Assembly (NCBI GenBank): GCA_934403665.1
Contig: CAKRUL010000035.1
Coordinates: forward strand, 1 to 8,587
Direction: 5' to 3'
Source of the DNA: an uncultured Clostridia bacterium
GTDB taxonomy: Bacteria; Bacillota_A; Clostridia; UMGS1840; HGM11507
DNA length: 8,587 nt
In this document: in pieces, positions 1 through 6,339 of the stretch
How positions within the stretch are numbered: the stretch's first letter is position 1
How the letters are laid out: each line of letters starts with the position of its first letter
Position numbers and translations under genes: made by a program
Notes under the pieces: generated by a model
Seen by the model: only the letters and a program-made list of their open reading frames with translations
Told to the model about the DNA's origin: nothing
The model's database searches: none

Positions 1-233
1 ATATTTCCGATTGCATGATACAAAAATTCAACGGTATATCCGTATCCCTGCTGTCCAAACCCGCCAAAACAATTTAAATCCTGCCGAATTTGAGAAGCTG
101 TCAGCCCCATCATGGAGCTTAATTCTCCCGAGGACACCCGGACAACACCTTTCGCCTGCAAATCACCAAGATAACGGTAGTATCTGGGAAGCCGTTTGAT
201 AACCGCCTCCGATACACGTTTTCCCTTCGCCAT
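1..233 (-). CDS. rex: Redox-sensing transcriptional repressor Rex, N-terminal part (cut by window edge)
   Basis: Rex is a cytoplasmic repressor that binds operators when NAD+ is high and lets go when NADH rises; it controls fermentation and NADH-recycling genes. The first 77 codons are visible and the NADH-binding Rossmann domain lies outside the window. The visible part is the winged-helix DNA-binding domain: residues about 8-20 read VSEAVIKRLPRYY, and residues about 46-66 carry the family hallmark of TASQIRQDL followed by FGGFGQQGYGY. I chose ATG at 233 because it opens directly into this conserved region and has a GGTGGGA-type ribosome binding site. The ATG at 240 is in another frame. The gene begins 14 bases after the stop of the dehydrogenase gene, so the two are very probably co-transcribed from the promoter near 1442-1470. 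The family assignment is secure; the regulon is inferred. Confidence 0.93.
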   Translation of the reverse strand, partial: MAKGKRVSEAVIKRLPRYYRYLGDLQAKGVVRVSSGELSSMMGLTASQIRQDLNCFGGFGQQGYGYTVEFLYHAIGN

Positions 234-247
234 TTTTCATCCCACCA

Positions 248-1408
248 TTACATTTTGGAAATCGTATCCATTACATAATCTGCAAATTCTGCACAGGTTG
301 CTCCGGTGTCGCGGCCGGTGATGGTCAGTTTCTTTTCTTCATACATGCAAATATCCAGCGCTCTTTCCAGCTTCTTTGCCTCTGTCTGATAACCGATATG
401 GTCAAGCAGCATGACAGTAGCACGAAGCATACTGCAGGGGTCTGCATAAATGTCTCTGCCCTCCGTCACCATTCTCGGTGCAGAACCATGAATGGCTTCA
501 AACATCGAATACCGTTTGCCCAGATTTGCGCTTCCGGCTGTGCCGACGCCGCCCTGGAATTCAGCCGCTTCGTCTGTCAGAATATCGCCGTACAGATTGG
601 GAAGAATCAGAACCTGGAACTGCTGTCTGCGCTTTTCATCCACCAATTTTGCCGTCATGATATCAATATACCAGTCGTCCACTTCGATTCCGGGATATTC
701 CTTTGCCATGTCATAGCACAGTTTTAAGAATTTCCCGTCTGTTGTTTTCACAACATTTGCTTTGGTGACAATCGTCACCCGTTTCTTTCCGTTGTTCTTG
801 GCATATTCAAATGCGGCTCTTGCAATCCGCTCGGTTCCCTCGGTGGTCGTCACACAGAAGTCAATCGCAAGATCATCGTTCACATGAACGCCTTTGGAAC
901 CTACCGCATAGGAGCCCTCGGTGTTTTCACGGAAGAAGGTCCAATCGATTCCCTTTTCCGGCACCTTCACCGGACGCACATTTGCAAACAAATCCAGTTC
1001 TTTTCGCATCGCCACATTAGCAGATTCCACATTCGGCCAAGGATCGCCTGCGCGGGGAGTTGTGGTCGGGCCTTTTAAAATAACGTGGCATTTTTTCAGT
1101 TCTGCCAGCGCACTGTCCGGAATGGCTTTCCCCACTTCAGCGCGCTTTTCAATCGTCAGATCTTCAATGACATTGAACCGCACTTTTCCCTTCGCCTCTT
1201 CTTCTTTCAAAAGGAACTGAAGCACTCTTTGCGCTTCACCGGTAATTCTGGGACCGATCCCGTCTCCGCCGCAGATCCCGATCACAATCGTATCCAATTT
1301 CTTATAGTCGATGAAATCTTTTTCCTGTTTCATCTTTTCTACTCTTTTTAACTGTTCTTCAATCAAAAGAGCAAATTTATCCGCTGCATTTTTCGCAATG
1401 TTATCCAT
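248..1408 (-). CDS. Isocitrate dehydrogenase-like (isocitrate/isopropylmalate dehydrogenase family) enzyme
   Basis: This 386-residue cytoplasmic enzyme is a beta-decarboxylating dehydrogenase, most likely converting isocitrate to 2-oxoglutarate. Substrate residues match isocitrate rather than isopropylmalate enzymes: S129 and N131 (E. coli Icd S113/N115), R135, R145, R160 in FFRENTEGSYAV, Y167 and K216. Metal ligands are D250, D275 and D279, the last two in NLYGDILTDEAAEFQGG. The glycine-rich start is at about 44-52. About 35-40 residues precede the usual family start. The cofactor loop reads HGSAPRM at 307-313: R312 and M313 stand where NAD enzymes usually have Asp-Ile and E. coli NADP Icd has Lys-Tyr, so cofactor choice is not settled by sequence. 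ATG at 1408 follows a strong AAGGAGG. It is the first gene of an operon with rex and probably under Rex control. A 3-isopropylmalate or homoisocitrate role is less likely. The name icd would fit if isocitrate is confirmed. Confidence 0.88.
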   Translation of the reverse strand: MDNIAKNAADKFALLIEEQLKRVEKMKQEKDFIDYKKLDTIVIGICGGDGIGPRITGEAQRVLQFLLKEEEAKGKVRFNVIEDLTIEKRAEVGKAIPDSALAELKKCHVILKGPTTTPRAGDPWPNVESANVAMRKELDLFANVRPVKVPEKGIDWTFFRENTEGSYAVGSKGVHVNDDLAIDFCVTTTEGTERIARAAFEYAKNNGKKRVTIVTKANVVKTTDGKFLKLCYDMAKEYPGIEVDDWYIDIMTAKLVDEKRRQQFQVLILPNLYGDILTDEAAEFQGGVGTAGSANLGKRYSMFEAIHGSAPRMVTEGRDIYADPCSMLRATVMLLDHIGYQTEAKKLERALDICMYEEKKLTITGRDTGATCAEFADYVMDTISKM

Positions 1409-1419
1409 TTTTGTCCTCC

Positions 1420-1437
1420 TTGTTAAAAATTAATCAA
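1420..1437. promoter_or_regulatory. Candidate Rex operator upstream of the dehydrogenase-rex operon
   Basis: The plus strand reads TTGTTAAAAATTAATCAA, which matches the clostridial Rex consensus TTGTTAA-N4-TTAACAA at 12 of 14 defined positions. It sits between the -10 box (1442-1447) and the ribosome binding site (1414-1420) of the dehydrogenase gene, covering the expected transcription start, where a bound repressor would block initiation. rex is the next gene of the same operon, so this would be autoregulation. The match is seen directly; binding is inferred. AT-rich leader sequence can give such matches by chance. Confidence 0.55.
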
Positions 1438-1441
1438 TACT

Positions 1442-1470
1442 ATTATAATCCATTGCTGCGCCGAACGCAA
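1442..1470 (-). promoter_or_regulatory. Sigma-A type promoter of the dehydrogenase-rex operon
   Basis: On the minus strand, TTGCGT (1465-1470) and a perfect TATAAT (1442-1447) are separated by exactly 17 bases. The start of transcription is expected near 1435, leaving a leader of about 27 bases that contains AAGGAGG. The -10 box is consensus and the -35 matches at the first three positions. The candidate Rex operator lies just downstream. Confidence 0.7.
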
Positions 1471-1668
1471 GGTTTTCATGAAATTTTTCTGCCGAACCAA
1501 AAATCCGCATATAAACGCCAAATAAAAAGCAAGGCTGCATACCGCTCAATCGTACATACACTTGTCTTTCTATTCAATATTTTGATATGATAATCTGATG
1601 TAACCGTATTAAATCCATCTTGCCGCCAGACCTCTTGTTGATGATAAATCGCGAAAACAAAAAATGTA
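1471..1668. other. Gene-poor spacer between the araC-family gene and the dehydrogenase operon
   Basis: I see no convincing gene, RNA or terminator hairpin here. A minus-strand reading frame of 100 codons crosses this stretch (1476-1778). Its first third overlaps the AraC gene in another frame, and the rest resembles no family I recognise. The stretch may be one edge of the AT-richer segment carrying the regulator and mannosidase. No repeat or direct target duplication matching the right-hand side was found by eye. Confidence 0.4.
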
Positions 1669-2493
1669 TCAAAACTTTTCCGATTTTCTGTACTTGCTCG
1701 GAGTGACTCCGTATTTCTTTTGAAACAGTTTGTAAAACCATGACAGATTTTCAAATCCGCATTCGAAACATAAATCAATTATCGGTATATCGCTTGTTCT
1801 TAGCGCATTAGCAATATAGTTCAAGCGCAGATTGTTAATATATGCCGACACTGTAACTCCGTAGTATTTTTTCACACTTCTTGAAAGATGTTCACGCGAT
1901 TTTCCGGAAAGTCGCACCATTTGAGCTATTCCTGCAGAAAAATTTTTCTTGTTATTCATTATTATGCATGTATCCTTCAGCCACTTGGGAATTTCTGAAT
2001 CTTCACCCGATGTCGAAGAAATAAAGCATTTTGTAAAAATGTCTGCAAGCAGTAATCGTGCTTTCAGTTTTAATTCAGTATCATCATGTACTATGTTCAA
2101 ACTTTCCAATCGCGACACCACATTATTGTACTCTTTCTCGGCAAGCGATACAAGCGGTGGCATTGTCGCCGCTATAAGGTTGCGTGACGGGTATGAATCT
2201 TCAAGGTATGAAAAAAGCTTATCTATCGTAGAATGTGAAAGTGCAAGATTTATAAAACTTGCACTTTCACATTCGTAATCATGTATATCATTCGGACGAA
2301 TGAATACCAAATCGCCTGCTTTCAGGTTCTGTTCACCACCATTTACAATGTGCTTTATGTTACCGCTCGTCACGAGAAATATTTCAAAGAAATCATGATA
2401 ATGCATTACAAAGTGTTCTGTTTCGGATAATACATTTCTGCATGTGCAGCCACTTTTCTGATTTATAAACCTTTCTTCAACAAGCATTTTCAT
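1669..2493 (-). CDS. AraC-family transcriptional regulator with N-terminal cupin sensor
   Basis: This is a cytoplasmic DNA-binding regulator of 274 residues, a usual length for AraC-family sugar regulators. An N-terminal cupin-like ligand/dimer domain spans about 25-90 (HYHDFFEIFLVTSG at 31-44, PNDIHDYE at 67-74). A linker follows, then two helix-turn-helix units: about 184-230 (FSAGIAQMVRLSGKSREHLSR) and 236-270 (family signature IIDLCFECGFENLSWFYKLFQKKYGVTPSKYRK). I prefer ATG at 2493 over the upstream ATG at 2565: GGTGGTGA lies just before 2493, and the promoter at 2527-2555 lies downstream of 2565, so its transcript cannot include that start. The gene is divergent from the GH38 mannosidase and most likely activates it in response to a mannoside or mannose-containing sugar; the ligand is inferred. 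A 17-bp perfect inverted repeat lies inside the sensor-domain coding region. Confidence 0.9.
   Translation of the reverse strand: MKMLVEERFINQKSGCTCRNVLSETEHFVMHYHDFFEIFLVTSGNIKHIVNGGEQNLKAGDLVFIRPNDIHDYECESASFINLALSHSTIDKLFSYLEDSYPSRNLIAATMPPLVSLAEKEYNNVVSRLESLNIVHDDTELKLKARLLLADIFTKCFISSTSGEDSEIPKWLKDTCIIMNNKKNFSAGIAQMVRLSGKSREHLSRSVKKYYGVTVSAYINNLRLNYIANALRTSDIPIIDLCFECGFENLSWFYKLFQKKYGVTPSKYRKSEKF
2231..2274. repeat. Perfect 17-bp inverted repeat inside the araC-family gene
   Basis: The arm 2231-2247 (GAATGTGAAAGTGCAAG) is exactly the reverse complement of 2258-2274, with a 10-base centre that can itself pair in part. On the coding strand the arms encode residues 74-79 and 83-88 of the regulator, reading ECESAS and LALSHS around a short FIN centre. 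The mRNA could fold into a strong hairpin within the first third of the gene. A function is not known. A template-switch event that copied one arm from the other is a plausible origin. Confidence 0.85.
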
Positions 2494-2526
2494 AATATCA
2501 CCACCGCTTTGATTTATATATACATC

Positions 2527-2555
2527 ACTATAATATAAAAATTTTATCATGTCAA
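2527..2555 (-). promoter_or_regulatory. Sigma-A type promoter of the araC-family gene
   Basis: On the minus strand a perfect TTGACA (2550-2555) and TATAGT (2527-2532) are 17 bases apart. Transcription should begin near 2520 and give a short leader to the ATG at 2493. This placement rules against translation from the ATG at 2565. The strength of the promoter suggests steady regulator synthesis unless a bound factor represses it. Confidence 0.75.
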
Positions 2556-2561
2556 CACAAG

Positions 2562-2579
2562 ACAAAAATCGTTTTTTGT
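2562..2579. promoter_or_regulatory. Inverted repeat in the divergent control region, candidate operator
   Basis: ACAAAAA (2562-2568) pairs perfectly with TTTTTGT (2573-2579) across a 4-base centre. It lies just upstream of the araC -35 box and about 5 bases upstream of a possible mannosidase -10 (TAATAT, 2584-2589). No good -35 is visible for the mannosidase: AAGACA at 2559-2564 gives a 19-base spacing. That is what an activator-dependent promoter would look like. AraC-family sites are more often direct repeats, and A/T tracts form such repeats easily, so the assignment is tentative. Confidence 0.35.
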
Positions 2580-2615
2580 GATTTAATATTTTAAAAAATA
2601 CAAGGAGGCAAAAAC

Positions 2616-5600
2616 ATGGATTTCAAGGCTGAAAAAATACGAGTGCTTTGCGAAAATCTTGATGTGATGAAAACAGAGTTGCTCGGGTATATCGATGGGT
2701 TTGAATACGCTTCGTGTGATTATAAGGGAACCTCGCATGAACCCGATAAAGCCGCAGTTTTTGAAAAATTCAAGAAAAATGATAGAATTTTTGGAAAAGA
2801 CAAGCATTTTTGGTTTAAGACAAAACTCAAGACTCCACCGGCGCAGGATGGCAAGGAACTCTTTTTTCGACTTACTACCGGACACGAAGACGAATGGGAT
2901 GCCACAAATCCTCAGGGTCTTATATATCTGAACGGACAAATCGTTCAGGGACTCGACATAAACCATACAACGGTGCAACTGGATTTTGACACGGAATATG
3001 ATATTAAGATTTATTTTTACACCGGCACGGGATTGAACGGGGAGCATCTTGAATTTATACCTGAGCTTATAAGCGAAGATACAAAAATAAGGGATATTTA
3101 CTATGATATTCATGTTCCGTATGATGCGGCAAAATGCTTTGATGAAGACAACGATAATTACATAACCATTATGAAGCACCTTGATGAGGCAGTTAAGAAA
3201 ATCAATTTTCTTGTGCCCAAGTCGCCTGAATTCTATGAAAGCATAGATGATGCGTCTGCATATATGAAAGATGTATTTTACGGTCAGATATGCGGCAAAT
3301 CTGAGCATACCGTAAATTGCATAGGTCACACTCATATCGACATCGCATGGCTCTGGACTGTTGCGCAAACAAGGGAAAAAGCACAGCGTAGTTTTTCGAC
3401 AGTACTTCATTTGATGAAAAAATATCCCGAGTACAAGTTCATGTCGTCACAGCCGCAGTTGTTTGCACTGTTAAAAGACGACGCTCCCGAGCTTTACAGC
3501 AAAATTAAGAACGCCGTTAAAGAAAAAAGATTTGAACTCGAGGGTTCTATGTGGCTTGAAGCCGACTGCAATCTTTCAAGCGGAGAAAGCCTCATCAGGC
3601 AGATATTATTTGGAAAAAGATTTTTCAAAGATGAATTTGGTGTTGATAACAAATCTGTATGGCTTCCGGATGTATTCGGCTACAGTGCGGCTTTGCCACA
3701 GATTATGAAAAAAAGCGGTATTGAATATTTTGTAACCTCCAAGATTAGCTGGTGCGAATCAAATACAATGCCTCACGACAGCTTTATGTGGCAGGGTATT
3801 GACGGCAGCGAGATCTTCACATATTTAATGACGGCTCAGGATGTACCGATGGACGGAAAGCCACTTCGAAACACAACATATGTCGGATATATAAGGCCGT
3901 CGATGGTACTCGGTTCATGGAAACGATATCATGACAAAAAATACTGCGATGAATCACTCATTACATTCGGATTCGGTGACGGAGGCGGCGGCCCTACAGC
4001 AGATATGCTTGAACAGCAGAGGCGTCTTGCACACGGAATACCCGGCATACCGAAAACAACCATAGGCTTTTCGATGGATTTCATTGACCGCGTAAAACAC
4101 AGTTTTGACGAATATTGCAAAATAAGCGGTTCTACTCCCAGATGGGTTGGCGAACTTTATCTCGAGATGCACAGAGGAACCTATACCTCTATTGCAAAAA
4201 ACAAACGTAACAATCGAAAGTCGGAAATTATGTATCAAAAAGCAGAGGCCGTGTCTGTTATGGATAATCTTCTCTTTTGCACAAAATATCCGCAAGATGA
4301 GATAAATTCCGCATGGAAAGTAATCTTGCTTAATCAATTTCATGATGTTATCCCCGGTTCATCGGTTAATGAGGTGTATGAGATTACCGATAGAGAATAT
4401 GCCGAAATCATGAAAATGGGAAATAGTATAATTGACGAAAAAACATTGCGCATTGCCGGGTCCGTAAAGACCAATGGCGGTATGTTTGTATACAATCCAA
4501 ATGCTTTTGAGTGCAGCACTGTTGTAAATAACGGTGACGAGAGAATCTATGTTGAGAATATCCCTGCGCTCGGATACAAGGTTGTAAATAAGTATCATGC
4601 AACCACAGGAATCACCTTTGAAAACGGAGTTGCTGAAACACCGTTTTATACAATATGTTTCGATGAAAACGCAAACATATCTTCCATTTACGACAAAGAA
4701 AATGAGAGAGAAATAAACAGCGGTACTTTCAACGAATTTGAGATATATGAAGATTTTCCGCGTGTTTATGACGCATGGGAGATTACAGACTATTACAAGG
4801 ATAAGGTCTATAAGCTCGGTAAACCGGATAGCATCAGTGGAGAAAAATGCGGTTGCGCATATTGCATAACGGTAATGCGCACATTCTTAAACTCGAAGAT
4901 TAAGCAAAAGATATACCTCTATGAGAACATCCGCAGAATTGATTTTGATACCGAGATTGACTGGAAACAGGAACATCAGATGATGAAGATAGCATTTCCG
5001 GTGAATGTTCATGCAACAGAGGCGACATATGATATTCAGTTCGGAAGTCTCAAACGCCCAACGCATGAAAACACTTCATGGGATACGGCAAAATTCGAAG
5101 TATGCGCACATAAGTGGGCAGATATTTCCGAGGACAATTATGGCGTAAGCATATTGAATGACTGCAAATACGGATACAATGCAGAGGGTAACACAGTCAA
5201 ACTGACTGTGTTAAAATCTGCAACATATCCCAACCCTCAAGCAGATAAGGAAATGCACCGTTTCTCATATTCGGTATTTCCTCACAGCGGTTCTTTCAAG
5301 ACAGGCGGCACCGTCAAAGAAGCATATGTATTTAACAATCCGCTTACGGCAACGGCTGTTTCTGCCCAGGACGGTTCATTGCCGGATGCATACTCAATGA
5401 TTACAGCCGACAAGGAAAACATAATGATCGAAACAGCGAAAAAAGCCGAGAACAGCGATGATATCATAATCAGACTTTATGACACCTTTGACAGAAAAAC
5501 TTCTGTTAATCTTGATTTTGGATTTGAATTTGAATCGGCTTATATCTGCGATATGATGGAAAATGATGAAGAAAAAATTTCTGACGGTGGCAATTCGCTT

Positions 5601-5660
5601 AATATCTATGTAAAGAATTTTGAAATTGTGACACTTAAGCTTAAAGGAGCAAGAATGTAA
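2616..5660 (+). CDS. Glycoside hydrolase family 38 alpha-mannosidase
   Basis: This 1014-residue retaining enzyme releases alpha-linked mannose from oligosaccharides or glycosides. It has no signal peptide or membrane segment, so it should act in the cytoplasm on imported substrate. An N-terminal beta domain (about 1-230) precedes the catalytic barrel. The metal and active-site residues are visible: H240 and D242 in GHTHIDIAWLW, nucleophile D352 in VWLPDVFGYSAALPQIM, and H576-D577 in LNQFHDVIPGSS. FGFGDGGGGPT lies at 451-461. The C-terminal third should form the beta-sandwich domains. Domain order and motifs resemble the cytosolic MAN2C1/Ams1 type more than Golgi mannosidase II. AAGGAGG at 2602-2608 fixes ATG 2616. 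The gene is divergent from an AraC-family regulator and probably controlled by it. It is followed after about 14 bases by an IS terminus. Linkage specificity cannot be read from the sequence; a 2-O-mannosylglycerate hydrolase role is possible but unsupported here. Confidence 0.95.
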   Translation: MDFKAEKIRVLCENLDVMKTELLGYIDGFEYASCDYKGTSHEPDKAAVFEKFKKNDRIFGKDKHFWFKTKLKTPPAQDGKELFFRLTTGHEDEWDATNPQGLIYLNGQIVQGLDINHTTVQLDFDTEYDIKIYFYTGTGLNGEHLEFIPELISEDTKIRDIYYDIHVPYDAAKCFDEDNDNYITIMKHLDEAVKKINFLVPKSPEFYESIDDASAYMKDVFYGQICGKSEHTVNCIGHTHIDIAWLWTVAQTREKAQRSFSTVLHLMKKYPEYKFMSSQPQLFALLKDDAPELYSKIKNAVKEKRFELEGSMWLEADCNLSSGESLIRQILFGKRFFKDEFGVDNKSVWLPDVFGYSAALPQIMKKSGIEYFVTSKISWCESNTMPHDSFMWQGIDGSEIFTYLMTAQDVPMDGKPLRNTTYVGYIRPSMVLGSWKRYHDKKYCDESLITFGFGDGGGGPTADMLEQQRRLAHGIPGIPKTTIGFSMDFIDRVKHSFDEYCKISGSTPRWVGELYLEMHRGTYTSIAKNKRNNRKSEIMYQKAEAVSVMDNLLFCTKYPQDEINSAWKVILLNQFHDVIPGSSVNEVYEITDREYAEIMKMGNSIIDEKTLRIAGSVKTNGGMFVYNPNAFECSTVVNNGDERIYVENIPALGYKVVNKYHATTGITFENGVAETPFYTICFDENANISSIYDKENEREINSGTFNEFEIYEDFPRVYDAWEITDYYKDKVYKLGKPDSISGEKCGCAYCITVMRTFLNSKIKQKIYLYENIRRIDFDTEIDWKQEHQMMKIAFPVNVHATEATYDIQFGSLKRPTHENTSWDTAKFEVCAHKWADISEDNYGVSILNDCKYGYNAEGNTVKLTVLKSATYPNPQADKEMHRFSYSVFPHSGSFKTGGTVKEAYVFNNPLTATAVSAQDGSLPDAYSMITADKENIMIETAKKAENSDDIIIRLYDTFDRKTSVNLDFGFEFESAYICDMMENDEEKISDGGNSLNIYVKNFEIVTLKLKGARM

Positions 5661-5707
5661 CAATTATGGGGCAATGACTGATGCGATCCCAAAAAGTTAG
5701 TCTTTGT

Positions 5708-5739
5708 ATAGCGTAGTAGTTTTATGACTGCTACGCTAT
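5708..5739 (+). terminator. Stem-loop after the mannosidase gene, probable terminator
   Basis: ATAGCGTAGTAG (5708-5719) pairs with CTGCTACGCTAT (5728-5739) over 12 positions with one G-T pair, around an 8-base loop. Only a weak T run (TTTCT) follows on the plus strand and none on the minus strand. It lies inside the IS remnant between the transposase stop and the IS end, where IS150-type elements often carry a stem-loop. It may therefore belong to the element and serve the mannosidase transcript only by position. Confidence 0.45.
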
Positions 5740-5741
5740 TT

Positions 5742-6242
5742 CTATGCAGCCAAGATGTTGAGCCAATATTGTACCGGACTCATCCACCCAAGTTTCTCTT
5801 TGATTCTTTTCTCGTTGTAATATTTTATATATTTTTCAATAGCCTCTTTAAGCTCATCAAAACTGTAATATGTAGTAGCATAATACATCTTCTGCTTTAA
5901 TATTCCAAAGAAATTTTCCATAACAGCGTTATCATAGCAATTACCCTTGCGAGACATCCTTTGAAATATTTTGTTTTTTCTGAGAGCAGATGAATATGCA
6001 CTCATTTGATATGCCCAGCCTCTGTCTGAATGGAATGTTCTTCTATATGGACAATCTGACGTTATTTCTATTGCTTTCTTTTGAGCAGATAGAATTCCAA
6101 CAGCAGACGGTGCTTGCGTTATACTTGTAGCCTAAAATTTCACCGTTAAACATATCGAGCTTACAAAATTACCTATGTCCTTCAGCGTGATTATGGCATA
6201 AACATCAGTTATATTTATTGATCCTTCCTTTTGTCTACTCAT
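5742..6242 (-). pseudogene. IS3-family transposase (orfB, DDE integrase core), frameshifted and truncated
   Basis: The transposase would cut and join the element ends, but this copy cannot be functional. The intact 3' stretch reads PYRRTFHSDRGWAYQMSAYS and continues through MSRKGNCYDNAVMENFFGILKQ to YIKYYNEKRIKEKLGWMSPVQYW. It therefore keeps the second Asp (FHSD) and the catalytic Glu (MENFF) of the DDE triad. Reading on, ITQAPSAVGIL is in this frame but the preceding MFNGEILGYK is in another: a one-base insertion or two-base loss near 6121-6128. KLDMFNGEIL is again out of frame with ITDVYAIITLKDIGNF, implying a one-base loss near 6162-6172. The first Asp is probably in ITDV. Nothing before about 6242 is recognisable, so the N-terminal part is lost. 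A minus-strand frame from ATG 6005 covers only the last 87 codons. Confidence 0.82.
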
Positions 6243-6339
6243 TAACTGAGTATAAATATTTATTGTGATAAATTTAGAGTTTCGTAATACTATCCTCTAC
6301 CGTTTGCTGATGCCTCTCTACACATTTTTTATATTCTTT

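Larger units (their letters stand above)
5675..6248 (-). mobile_element. Degenerate IS3-family (IS150-group-like) element, one end only
   Basis: One terminus is recognisable at about 5675-5705: it opens TGACTGATGCGATCCC and continues AAAAAGTTAG, close to the TG...CCCAAAAAGTTAGAC ends of IS150-type elements. Inside it are a stem-loop and then a decayed orfB read on the minus strand. No matching inverted end is found to the right, and orfA and the first part of orfB are missing, so the element was cut by a deletion near 6250-6260. It lies only 14 bases after the mannosidase stop codon and may mark the border of transferred DNA. The exact right boundary is uncertain. Confidence 0.7.

Noticed and set aside
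1476..1778. A 100-codon minus-strand reading frame with a Trp-rich end (ALLFIWRLYADFWFGRKIS)
   Set aside because: It overlaps the AraC gene in another frame, has no convincing ribosome binding site or family resemblance, and looks like a shadow continuing into non-coding sequence.
2494..2565. Upstream start (ATG 2565) for the AraC-family protein
   Set aside because: A near-perfect promoter lies downstream of it at 2527-2555, while ATG 2493 has its own ribosome binding site and gives the usual family length.
2583..3410. A 275-codon minus-strand frame opposite the mannosidase
   Set aside because: It is antisense to strongly conserved GH38 sequence, is rich in Cys/Ile/Phe without any domain pattern, and begins within the catalytic motif region.
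5661..6339. An attachment site or target-site duplication flanking the mannosidase unit
   Set aside because: No matching direct repeats were found between the spacer near 1440-1670 and the region around the IS remnant.
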